64,000 nucleotides of DNA, taken from positions 383,059,039 through 383,123,038 of the forward strand of contig CM046879.1 of the NCBI GenBank assembly GCA_025667525.1, given 5' to 3'. The number at the start of each line of letters is the position of its first letter. The stretch's first letter is position 1. The DNA is from Glebionis coronaria (Eukaryota; Streptophyta; Magnoliopsida; Asterales; Asteraceae). Positions 1 to 10,117 of this stretch are shown piece after piece. Below the pieces are notes generated by a model. That model was not told where the DNA came from. It did no database searches and worked only from the letters and a program-made list of their open reading frames with translations. Both the position numbers and the translations under genes were made by a program.

Positions 1-900
1 TACCTTCGTACGATTTTGGGTCGAACTTAGTAAGGTAGTCTTTGGTGTTAAGAATGAAGCACTTGCTTCCAAACACCTTAAAGTATTCTAACGAGGGTTT
101 CTTACCTTTAAGAATCTCATAAGGGGTCATTCCTAGAAAAAGGTAGAATAAGAATCCGGTTGAAAATATAGGTCGATGTGTCCAGGACATTGCACTAAAA
201 TTTTTGAGGCAAAGATTGCTCGTTTAACATTATCCTAATCATCTCCTGGATGGTCTTATTCTTCTTTTAACTACCCCATTTGATTATGGAGTGCGATGAG
301 CTAAGAAGTTATGGGTGATACCATGAGCTTCACAAAAGGCACCAAATTGCACTTCGTTATCAAATTCCCAACCATGATCCGTCCTTATAGAGACAATAGA
401 ACATCCTAGTTAATTTTGGATCCTTCGACTAAAGGTTTCGAAATGATCAAAAACTTCATTCTTAGAAGCCAAAAATCTAGTCCAACTGAATCTATAATAG
501 TCATCAACTATAACTAGGGTATAAAGGTTACCTCTATAACTCCGTATGGCGGAAGGTCCAAAGAGATCCATATGTAGGAGCTCTAGGCACCGAGAGGTCG
601 AAACCAAATTCTTGGCCTTGTGACTTGAGTGAACTTGCTTTCCAACTTTGCAAGCATCACAAAAGTGAGTGGGGAGATATATTACCAACTCCTTAGAGAC
701 TAAAGATTGAATTAAACGCATATTAGGGTGACCTAATCTTCTATGCCAAAGAGTAGAACTATCATCTAAAGTCGCTAGACATAAATTGTCCTTTGACTTC
801 CTATTGACCTTCATGACATAAAGCCCATGCTTTCTAACACCTTTTCCAATGATCTTTCCATATTTTACGATTTCACTATCATGTTCCGAAAAGATGACCT
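1..900 (-). pseudogene. Ty1/copia integrase fragment (element A1), decayed
   Basis: The minus strand reads as copia pol. A GAG_pre-integrase segment comes first (LWHRRLGHPNMRLIQSL, then C-x2-C in FCDACKVGK), giving the HHCC zinc site. It is followed by the integrase core with HMDLFGP, VIVDDYYRFSW and, past a stop near 412, RTDHGWEFDN. The longest open part is 410-814. Downstream the frame has several stops but remains recognisable through GMTPYEILKG to the window edge, so the element continues to the left. Coding similarity also runs upstream to base 900, where the A2 LTR begins. I infer that A2 inserted here. Ty1/copia assignment is firm. No intact enzyme can be made from this copy. Confidence 0.85.
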
Positions 901-1811
901 TGTTGGGTCATTATTTACTGACCCTGAAGCAACTCTAGGATTTGAATATAAAATCCCCCTAAGTGTTTCATGCTCAGCAGTAAGGCCAGTCTACTGAAGG
1001 ATGACCAGAGGAACAAAGTTCCTACTGAAGACTTTATAGCTGAAGAAAGTTCAGCACTCCCCTTCCAGTGAACTTAGAAGACAAAGGAGTCTTCGCTTCA
1101 AATACTAGGCGGTCTAGTTGCTGAACAACAAGGACTGAAGAAGGGCTTTCGGTTCAGTTTGGTTTGACAATACCAAAATGAATGATTTCGATCTCCTCTA
1201 GGATATTGAAGACTCTTCAGTATTCTGATGGTTTGCATTAGGCGGGAAAAGATAACTTTAAGTCAAAGTAGGTTGCTTGTATACTTAGATATAAGTACAA
1301 CCTTTATCTTTTCTAGAATATTTTAATATGTACTTTGTACTTTTTATCCAGCATGGGCATCAACCACCCACTGGATAAACCCATGCATTGAAACATGCAA
1401 AATGCAAACCCTAATTTACACTGCCTATATAAGGAGTGTACATTGGGAGAGAAAGGGTTAACCAATACAAAAGCTTAAACTCTAGAAAACCTTTCTCTCT
1501 CGATACCAACTAAACCATATAGCCAAGATGCATATGAACGTTTAGATTGGAGCTTAGACCTTAATTTGGTTAGACGTTTAAGTAGAGGAGATCAAAACCC
1601 ATTGTCATTCAACCACTTTGTTATTCCGCAAACAATGTGGGTTATAGATTCTTTATTTGATTCTAATAAAAGTCTATACGTTGAAAAGTATATTAGTATT
1701 GTTGTTTTAATCTTTCATAGTTCTTATCTATTGTTAAAACAACACACTTGAGTCTAAGTAAAGAGTTATTACTTAAGATAATAAGTAATAACGAATTACA
1801 AGGGACCAACA
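901..1811 (+). repeat. 5' LTR of copia element A2
   Basis: The segment starts TGTTGGGTC and ends GGGACCAACA, so the ends form the inverted TGTTGG/CCAACA pair typical of LTRs. It abuts A1 integrase on the left and a primer binding site two bases to its right. Length is 911 bp. The five bases before it (GACCT, 896-900) are the presumed target duplication, but the matching right-hand copy is not in the window. A TATA box lies at 1426-1433. Confidence 0.8.
1426..1433 (+). promoter_or_regulatory. TATA box in the A2 LTR
   Basis: TATATAAG lies about 525 bp into the LTR, in the position expected of an LTR promoter. No transcript evidence is available. Confidence 0.55.
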
Positions 1812-1813
1812 AG

Positions 1814-1825
1814 TGGTACCAGAGC
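1814..1825 (+). other. Primer binding site, initiator tRNA-Met type (A2)
   Basis: TGGTACCAGAGC differs at one base from TGGTATCAGAGC, the common plant copia site complementary to the 3' end of initiator tRNA-Met. It lies two bases after the LTR end, as expected. Confidence 0.75.
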
Positions 1826-1893
1826 AGTTTGATTAGCTAAACTCTTATTTTATTAAACTGCTCATTTAAAAGTTTTCAAATCAAGATCCAAAA

Positions 1894-3480
1894 ATGGCTC
1901 AAGTTATACCACAAACCCTAGAATATAGGGGTGGCCAACTCAATGATGCTCCTGTACTAGAGGTAGCCAACTTTACAAACTGGAAGAAGTGGTTTCTTGT
2001 CCACATGGTTGGGATTGAACCTCAATTCCTTGGAATCATTCAAAATGGTCCTTTTGTTCCCATAGTTGGGGAGAATAAAAAACCTGAAGTACAATGGACT
2101 GCTGATGAGAGAAAAGCTGCTAACCTAGATCAGCGTCTCAAAAGTCTCATCATGTCTGTGCTTCCAAATGACCAAATGAATTTTGTTGTAAATTGCAAAA
2201 CAACCAAAGCTATATGGGAGGACCATATTCTTTACCATGAGGGACCCTCTGATGTAAAAGAAACCAGAATCATGGATTTAAAGCTTCAATACAACACCTT
2301 CAAGCACAAAGAAGGGGAAACCCTCACACAGACATTCACCAAATACAAAGCACTGATGAATGAAATAGTGAATGATGGTGTTGAGCTTTCAAAACTTGAA
2401 ATCAACACAGTTTTTCTTAATGCATTGCCAAAGAAGTGGCTCAGTTTCTGCCAAAGCTTGAGAAATTCTAATCACATTAAAGATTGTGATCTAGCCTCTC
2501 TTTTTGGGAAACTTAAATATGAAGAAAACCCAGTTGATAGGATTTATGAAGGCTCAAGCAAGAGTAAAGCATTAACCATTGCTACACCCTTGTCCACAGC
2601 TTTCTTCAATGAAGCTGTCATTCAAGACTACCAAAGAGGAATTTCATGAAAAGGCACTTTTGGCCAAGTCTAGAAGGTTCTTTAAGAAAGGAGGCAAGTT
2701 CTCCAGATCCACAAAAGCTTCAGTTGACACTGAATGCTACAAATGTGGGAAAACTGGTCACTATGCTAGGGATTGTTATTCAAAAACATATCTCCCTTCC
2801 TATTCCTCACCAGCTCAATCAAGACCATCTGGTCAATTATCATTTCAACCAAAACAAATTACTTCTACTTCATTTCAGCAAAACAGGGTTGAACTCAGAC
2901 CAACAAAAGACTTTGAGGCCAAATACAGAGAAATCAAGGCAAGATTAGCCTTAATGAGTATTGAAAGATCCTCATCCAAGACTCCCAAGCAAGACAAGAA
3001 CAAAGGGCTTGTTGCTGAAGCCTATGAATAGGATGAAGAAGATATTTCTTCGGATGATGATGAAATGGTTAATGTGAAAGTGTTGATGGCACAAGCTGAT
3101 GATGAAGGGGCTAACTCAAATGTTGTGACCAGAGAAAGTGCCAGAAATGGTGAGTGGGTCAATGTCACAATCAAAAAGGTACAAACTCTTCTTGAATTAA
3201 AAGATAAAGATGACATTAAATTTGTCTTTGATTACTTGTGCATTGATCTAGAATTTGTTGAAGAGCAAAGAAACAATTTGCTTGAAAAATTTCATAAACT
3301 TGTTCTAAAACTTGAAGATTTTGAAAGTAAGCAAATAGAGCTAAAAGAAGCTAAACTTGATATTCTTACTTTTCAACAATTGCACAAGGAAATTTTGGAG
3401 GAAAATAACTCCCTTATAGTTGAACTAAAAGAAGCAAAAGATATTGTTAAATCTTGGCTTAGAAACTCTGATAGGGTAAA
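1894..3480 (+). pseudogene. Ty1/copia gag (element A2), broken and interrupted
   Basis: The first ATG after the LTR opens a UBN2-type copia gag of about 250 codons (1894-2640). The frame then shifts near 2640 into the next frame. That frame carries a CCHC zinc knuckle (C-x2-C-x4-H-x4-C, CYKCGKTGHYARDC, near 2735-2775) followed by a Lys/Ser-rich stretch. A TAG at 3029-3031 breaks it again. The same frame continues through an acidic run (DEEDISSDDDE) and a Leu/Glu/Lys-rich probable coiled coil to 3480. There S1 inserted, and the reading resumes at 5274. Gag would form the particle and bind RNA. This copy needs one frame change and one stop removed even before the insertion, so it is dead. Confidence 0.85.
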
Positions 3481-3764
3481 TAATACAAGGTTTTTACCTC
3501 GTATGAAAATTTGTTCGTCTCGATTCAATTCGAATTGATTACTGGTTAAAAGTTCAGTCGTTCTTGGTGGAAAATAAAAAGGTTTGGTTATCTATTTTAA
3601 ACTAAAAATAAAAATGTCGTTGAAAGCTTGAAAATTTAATCTAAGATAAAACAAGTTAAAACGGTGCTAACTAAAAAGGTGGGAAAAAGTAAAGTTGGAA
3701 ATTAGAAACAATTCAGAAAACTACCAATTAAACTAAGTCTGAAAATTGGAATTTCATAGAAATT

Positions 3765-4240
3765 GGATCTTCGGAATAATGGTCTTTTCAGAAAAATTGA
3801 TGTTTTCGGAATAATGAAGTTTTCAGAAAAAGTAGGATCTTCTGAAAAAAGAAGTTTTCAGAAAAAATGGTTTTTTCGGAATAAAGAGATTTTCAGAAAA
3901 TTGGCATCTTCGGAATAATTGACTTTTCAGAAAAAAGGAGCTTCTTCGGAATAAAGAACTTTTCAGGAAAAATGGTATTTTCGAAAAAAAAAACTTTTCA
4001 GAAAAATGGGATCTTCGGAATAACAAGGTTTTCAGAAAAATGGATTTTCGGAATAATGCGACAATTCAGAAAAAATGATAATTTCGTAATAATGGGATTT
4101 TAAGAAAAAGGAGCTTTTTCGGAATAATAAACTTTTCTGGAAAAGGATGATTTCATAGAAATGATGAATTCAGAGAAAAGGGAATTTCGGAATAAAAGCT
4201 TTTTCAGAAAAGGTATGATTTCAGAATTTTAAAACCCTTT
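3765..4240 (-). repeat. Short-motif array in the S1 LTR
   Basis: About 475 bp alternate two short units on the plus strand, TTTTCAGAAAAA and TTCGGAATAATG, with variable spacers, roughly fifteen to twenty times. On the LTR's own strand this is downstream of the TATA box, so it would be transcribed. Related TTCCGA-core arrays sit at the same place in the F, E and C LTRs. Confidence 0.8.
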
Positions 4241-4811
4241 TCCGAAAAGATTAGAAAGTAGACACAAATAATCTGTAACATCAAAACTTAAGAAATAAGC
4301 TATGAATAAGCACGAACCAAACAAGCAATTAACCAAGACTTTAACCAAATAAATTTTAAGAAGAAATAAATAAGCCACAAATTTAAAATTATAAAAACAC
4401 TAAATAATCAAAACATTTAAAATTAACTAATAAGCAAATTTATAAATCTATCAAAACAACTAAATTAAAAATAAGCCAAACACTAGAAGATCAATAACCA
4501 CAATAAGCTCAAAACATCCACCACATCAAAACTAAAAGATCAATCACATGAATAAATCAATCACATAATCAAAGAGATGAGATTAACTACATGATTATCA
4601 AGATTAAGAAAAAGATTAAGAAAGGTAGAATGAGAAATAAGAAAATAAGCATGATTGATTAAAGATGAATATCAAAAGATTACAAGATTAATGTAAAGAT
4701 TAATAAGTTTTAAAGGAAAACTAGAGAGAAAAATTAAAAGCACACTTAAAAATTAAACTACAACTACTAAAACTAACCACCTAACACCCTCCTAATGACA
4801 TATTAGGAGGG

Positions 4812-4819
4812 TATTTATA
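4812..4819 (-). promoter_or_regulatory. TATA box in solo LTR S1
   Basis: Minus-strand TATAAATA lies about 450 bp into the LTR, comparable to the positions in C and F. Confidence 0.5.
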
Positions 4820-5273
4820 GGAGGTGGGGAGATTACATGCTTAAACTATTTTCTTTCTTTCTTCTCGTCTCGACTCGACTTAATTTCTTTGGCTTTTCTT
4901 TCTCGATGTCGTCTAGGGATTTGTCGACATAAGTTGAACTAGTCTTATAATTTTCTTCTATATTTAGACTTGAGTTCTTCGACTTCATTAAACTTCAGTC
5001 TTTAGACTTTTTCTTCGATAAATCTTCAGAATAGGCTTTGGACTTCCGCTCTTTTTGCATTCTCGATCTTTCAACTTCGTCTTTAGTCTTTTTCTTCGAT
5101 AAAAACCCGTGATAGCCCATGTTTTCTTCCTTTTGCTACTTTTGGTCCTAAAACACAATAAAAACACAAACCACGCATACTTCCGAATTTTACGACATAA
5201 AATACACGTTTTGGTCTTGTTATTATTGGAAATAAGTGGTAAAAGGATAAGTGTTTTCACACTTATTAGTAAA

Positions 5274-5891
5274 TCAATGCATAAGTGAACACATACCTGC
5301 TCAAAAGAGGAAAATGCTTGGTGCTGAAGGATCCTCCAGCACCAAATCTATTGTCTTTGTCAAAGCCTCAAATGAGGATGGTAGCTCGATCCCTGACATT
5401 GAAAGGTCAGGTGAAGAGAATTTACCCAATCATGACACTAGACAAATCCTTCTTCCTGAGTTTTAAGCAAGTGTCGACACTTTAGCACCAGTTGAGTCCT
5501 CAGTTACTGAGGATGACTTAGATGATGATATAGAGAATGAACTAAGTACCCCACTTCCTCCTTTGGAGAAGCTGGCTGGTGCTGAACCCTCTATTGGACC
5601 CAATACTATCTAGTCTATCATCAATTCTCACACCACACACAAAGGTAGTTCTTCCAAACATGTCAAAATTGACACTTCAAAGAACTCTTCAGCTCCTGCT
5701 AAAGGTTCATATATGGGAACTACCTCTTTAGTTTCAACAAATAAACTGAAGAATGCTATATCTGAGGAAGATGAGAGAATGTCTTTTGTCATGCAAGAGA
5801 TCAATGATCTTAAATTGCAACTCAAGCAGCATCAAACACCAACACGATTCAGAGATGAACCTTCAGATTCTCCTCATTTCAAGTACAAGAC
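5274..5891 (+). pseudogene. Copia gag (A2) continued after S1
   Basis: After the second GTAAA the copia reading continues (NQCISEHIPAQKRKMLG...). It runs to a TAA at 5464-5466, then in the same frame through a TAG at 5611-5613 to ...DSPHFKYKT at about 5890. There the E LTR begins. The stretch is rich in Ser, Asp and Glu and resembles the linker between copia gag and protease. Protease and pol are not seen in the window. They should lie beyond the right end of the nest if they survive. Confidence 0.75.
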
Positions 5892-6352
5892 TAATAAGTG
5901 TGAAAACACTTATCCTTTTTCCACTTATTTCCAATAATAACAAGACCAAAACGTATATTTTATGTCGTAAAAATCGGAATTATGCGTGGTTTGTGTTTTT
6001 ATTGTGTTTTAGGACCAAAAGACAGAAAAGGAAGAAAACACGGGCTTTCACGGGCTTTTATCGAAGAAAACGAGAAAAGACGAAGTCAAAAGATCAAGAG
6101 TGCAAAAAGAACGGAAGTCAAGGCCTATTCTGAAGATTTATCGAAGAAAAAGTCTAAAGACGGAAGTTTAATGAAGTCGAAGAACTCAAGTCTAATTATA
6201 GAAGAAAATTAAAAGACGAGTTCAAATCCCGAGACGACATCGAGAAAGACAAAGAATTTAGATCGAGTAGAGAAAAAAAAAAGAAGAAAGCATACATGCA
6301 TTCCCCACTCCCTATATATACCCTCCTAATGACACATTAGGAGGGTGTTAGT
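5892..6352 (+). repeat. First LTR of E, left part
   Basis: It starts TAATAAGTGTGAAAACAC as the LTR at 44669 does and matches it closely through the TATATATA box (6313-6320) to GGGTGTTAGT. There F interrupts it. It resumes after F at 40855 with CATTAGCTATTTTTT, the exact continuation in the 44669 copy. Confidence 0.85.
6348..6352. repeat. Target-site duplication TTAGT, left copy (element F)
   Basis: TTAGT at 6348-6352 is matched by TTAGT at 40850-40854. The host E LTR reads through this point without interruption in its other copy (near 45120), which confirms that everything between is one insertion. Confidence 0.85.
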
Positions 6353-6704
6353 TAATACAAGGCTTTTGACACCCCGTATAAAAATTAGTTTGTTTAAGTA
6401 TGTCTCTTCGAATTGAAAAAGGAGTTTAGTGTGCGACTCAGTCGTTCTTTGGTGGAAACAAAAGTTGTGTCGTTGTAGTATATTAAAAAGTGTGAGACGT
6501 AAATGTAAATGACGTTAAAATAAAAGGCGTTAAAATAAATCTAAGTCTAATTAAAAGAAAGGGTGCAATATTTAAAAACTTTGAAAAGTAAATAACTAAA
6601 TGACGGAAATTTAAAAGCGTGACGAGAATTAAAATGTGACAAAGTATTAAAATGAGAACTTAAAAACTAAATAAGACGAAATATAAAAACAATACCCAAT
6701 AGGA

Positions 6705-7085
6705 ATGTATTCCGATCAGAATGATGATCGGAATGTGGACTTACCACCTGATCGGAATATTAACACAAACACCCTTGTCGGAATGAGGTCCAATCGGAAT
6801 ACACTTACCCTTCTGGTCGGAATGTTGATCGGAAACCCCAATCGGAATGCTGTCACTTTTTTCTGATCAGAATAACCAAGCAAAAACCCCATATCGGAAT
6901 GTTGATCGGAACCCCTAATCGGAATGTGGAGTGGGCTCAGATCGGAATGTTGTCACTTACCTTCTGATCGGAATAACCAAACTCCCCCTTTGATCGGAAT
7001 ACCAATCGGAAAATCAAAACCCTTTTCCGATCACTATGATCGGAATGATAAACCCTTTTCCGACCAGGGCTGGTCGGAATACAGT
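6705..7085 (-). repeat. GATCGGAAT array in the F LTR
   Basis: About twenty copies of GATCGGAAT or close variants occur in roughly 380 bp, with irregular spacers. In the LTR's sense this is ATTCCGATC. It lies downstream of the TATA box. The 5' LTR of F has lost this region entirely because of the D-associated deletion. Confidence 0.8.
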
Positions 7086-7582
7086 AAAAGAAAGCGTAAA
7101 TAAGCTAAACTAATAAGCTATTAATCAAATAAGCACACAACGAAAAACTTAATGAGAACCGTATAAGAAAAAGCTAATAAGCTAGAATTTAAAGACTATT
7201 TGAAAACACGAATGAACAAGATGTACGAAAACTAACTTTTATATAAAAATAACTTTCATAAAAACTTTAGAAACTTAAAGATAAACACAAATAAGCTATA
7301 AAAATCAATGACCAAAACAATCAAAAGCATAAAAACATAATCTTTAATCAAATAAGCAAGATAATGAACACATAAACATAAAGATCAAGCAAAGAAAGAA
7401 AGGTAGAATGAGAGATTTAAGACAAGAAAAGTAAAGGTGCAATAACAATAAAAGTAACTTACTTGGAAAATAAGGTGCAAGACAAGGTAATTAAAGTGCA
7501 ATAAAGTAAATGTGCAAGTAAATAAAGATAGAAGAACTAGTGTCACTCTAGCCAACAAAATGAAAATGATTTATCTAATGAC

Positions 7583-7590
7583 TATTTATA
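7583..7590 (-). promoter_or_regulatory. TATA box in the F 3' LTR
   Basis: Minus-strand TATAAATA lies about 500 bp into the LTR. The C LTR has the same motif at offset 503. Confidence 0.55.
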
Positions 7591-8091
7591 GGGGAGGATT
7601 AAGGAATGCTTAGGAAGCTTCCTCTCCTCTTTCCTTTCTCCTTAATTGCATGGTTAGTCCTTCTCTTCTTAATCTTTTGTTAATTGCACCATTAGTCCTT
7701 AAGCCTTTTAATCTTCTTAATCTTGGACTTTAAATGGCTTTGTCTCGGGATTTCTTCAAACTCGTCTTGTAATTCTTCAATAAATTCGACTTGAGTTTTT
7801 CGGCTTTTGATAAACTTCCGTCTTTTGACTTTTTCTTCGATAAATCTTCAGAATTGGTCTTGGACTTCTGTTCTTTTTGCACTCTTGACTTCTTGACTTC
7901 GTCTTTCGTCTTTTTCTTCGATAAAAGCCCGTGAATGCCCGTGTTTTCTCCACTTTTCACCTTTTCGTCCTAGATCACAACAAAAACACAAACCACGCAT
8001 AATTCCGACATAAAAGACATAAAATACACGTTTTGGCTCGGTTATTATTGTAATTAAGTGGTAAAAAGGATGGGTGTTTACACACCTATCA

Positions 8092-8105
8092 AATCCCCTA
8101 CACTT
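8092..8105 (-). other. Polypurine tract of F
   Basis: Minus-strand AAGTGTAGGGGATT directly precedes the LTR start TGATAGG. This is the plus-strand DNA primer site in Ty3 elements and is the same tract as in C and E. Confidence 0.8.
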
Positions 8106-10049
8106 GACCATTGCAATGTCCTCATGCAATGCATTAGTTACAAAGCACGTTTACATTTTTCATCATAATCAATCCACGTTGGCCTTTATTAAAGAGATAG
8201 AAAACTATAAACATTCAAAGTAAAGAAATCAAAAACATACCTTGGGTTTTGGAAATGTCATGAATAATCATCATCCTCAAGTTTTCACTTTCTCCAAACC
8301 AAGCTTAAAAACGAGATCATTGTTATTATAAGTTAGCAAACTAACACGAATTCATGTGGGCCAATTATTCACTTAGACTCCCTTATTCCTAGGTGTATCT
8401 CTTATATTTTATTATTGTCTTGAATGATCACGAAGATGCATTTTTTACTTATTTCGATAGTTATTTAGTCCGAAAATAAAGTGAACGATTTAATCAATAG
8501 TTAGCTAAAGGACAAAATCTTTTAAAACTTCTTTTCGGGACCTCATAAAGTTCATATCTTGGCATAACTCGCTTCGTGATTTGAGACCTTTCTCGGACCG
8601 ATATTTGGCAGCGACTTCATACTTCAAACCTTGAGAGACGTTCATGAAATAATGGTCTTCTCTTCATATAGAATTTCTTCACTTGAAGTTTTGAGAGATT
8701 CATACTTGGACCACGACTTCTTCATTTTTCTCCAATCATTATTTTTGACTTTGATATACAACGATCCGCCTCCTTTTATGACTTGGATCTATTTATCCTC
8801 ATACCTTGCTAGGGTCTTTTCGGATACACTTCTCCATGACTTTTGGGGAGTTTTTGCTCTTCGTCGTGTGTCTCGATCCTTTATATTGATTTTCGATAAA
8901 TGATTCTTCACATCACTTTGGATCTTTAGCAACAAAATATAGCCCTCATGTCTTGATAGGACCTTTTTGGACTCACCAATCTTCGCATCCCGCTTCAATA
9001 AGTTATGCCTTGGCTATGAACTCTAATCCATACCGAGCAACTTTTAAACGATCTTGGGTTAGAAGCTAAGTAACTTTTCAAATCGTACAACCTTATTTAT
9101 TGCAGATAAATTTATTAACAGGCGATGGGAGAATAGGCTCATAATTAACTCACATAAATTCACGAAAGAATACCAAACTTATAATTGGCGCTATCATCTC
9201 TCGTTCTCCACAGTTTAAAATCTCAAGGAATGAGACTCGTGGATGCTTAGCCTATTAAATCAAAGCTTTGGGTTTTCGAGTCGCCTATAGGATCTTGCAA
9301 ACTCTTAGACTCTTTCAAATTTAGAAATCGCATTTTAAAGTTCCCTTGATAAACGACTCTCTAGGATCAATTATAGGAACTTGCGAAAAGTTCTTGTTCT
9401 TAACCCGTGAGAGTTAAGACTTTTGCGTTTTATAGCTCCCTATATAAAAGCCTAGCAAAACTTGACTTAAACACGTTAAGGATACTAGCTAGAGTAAACT
9501 TAGATAAGTAAACTCGGGTTGAGTCAAAAGATTCACAAAGTTTGAAAATTAAAACCACTTTATTAAACATTTATTTTAACAAAGAAGAAAAATAACTATA
9601 CAAAGGTAAAAACAAATAGGCCAAAATAGATCAAATATTTTGAAAAATGTCGAAAAATTGATTTTCTGGTTAAAATGAGGACAAATACAAAGAAAAGGCC
9701 ACTTAACTTCGATAGAAGTCCCCCCTACACTTAAGATAAACATTGTCCTCAATGTTTAAGCATGTGGGAGTAAACCCCCTACACTTAGGACATTGTGCAC
9801 TTTGTTTAAATCTCGCTAAGGAAAGGACAACTAAAGAGATTCCTATTTTAATATTGAGAAAATATAAAATAGTGAATCGAAAAGAGTTTAGGATAGAACC
9901 GGGAAGAAGGGAACACGGAATCACGGGTCGTCAAGAATCATCAAGAGTGGATCATTGAGCTCTAATCCCTGATTAAGAGAGGAGAGGAAATAGCAAACAC
10001 CAACGGGTCTCCCCTACACTTAGGATAAAGAAAGTGAAAAGATAGATAC

Positions 10050-10109
10050 ATGGGTTGCCTCCCAAGAAGCGCTTGATTTTTTATTACCGAGTCGTGAGCC
10101 TGACTCGAC
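10050..10109 (-). ncRNA. Post-stop three-hairpin block (F copy)
   Basis: On the minus strand CGAGTC-aggctcac-GACTCG is followed by AAGCGCTT and GGGAGGCAACCC. It starts about 10 bases after the gag-pro stop. The same block lies after the last stop codon in C, D, E and G, with stems preserved and loops varying. I call it a candidate RNA structure. Its function is unknown. Confidence 0.6.
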
Positions 10110-10117
10110 CTTGATCA

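Larger units (their letters stand above)
3481..5268 (-). mobile_element. Solo LTR S1 (Athila-like, E-type LTR)
   Basis: This 1788-bp sequence reads on the minus strand from TAATAAGTGTGAAAACAC to CCTTGTATTA. It is flanked by the exact 5-bp duplication GTAAA (3476-3480 and 5269-5273). It has no internal region, so it is a solo LTR, normally left by recombination between the two LTRs of one element. It begins like the E LTRs at 5892 and 44669. Its ends are TA...TA rather than TG...CA. A TATAAATA box reads on the minus strand at 4812-4819, followed by an array of short repeats at about 3765-4240. Confidence 0.85.
6353..8091 (-). repeat. 3' LTR of F
   Basis: A 1739-bp LTR on the minus strand, from TGATAGGTGTGTAAACACCC to CCTTGTATTA. 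It contains a minus-strand TATAAATA (7583-7590) and the GATCGGAAT array (about 6705-7085). The polypurine tract lies immediately upstream at 8092-8105. Confidence 0.85.
8092..10117 (-). other. 3' untranslated region of F
   Basis: About 2 kb without a credible gene. It aligns by eye with the 3' UTRs of C (21293-23313) and E (42611-44668). In element order it holds the post-stop hairpin block (10050-10109), a polypurine-like tract (10010-10021), another (9775-9786), the AAACATTG/CAATGTTT hairpin (9738-9757), a third tract (9719-9732), a long AT-rich part, and the true tract. Open frames here of 70-90 codons lack any family features. Confidence 0.75.

Noticed and set aside
1566..1751. 61-codon frame inside the A2 LTR
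   Set aside because: It is an LTR sequence between TATA box and PBS, with no protein features.
8631..8903. 90-codon frame in the F 3' UTR, with a similar one at 22513-22710
   Set aside because: It lies in the conserved noncoding 3' UTR, differs in length between copies and is interrupted in C.
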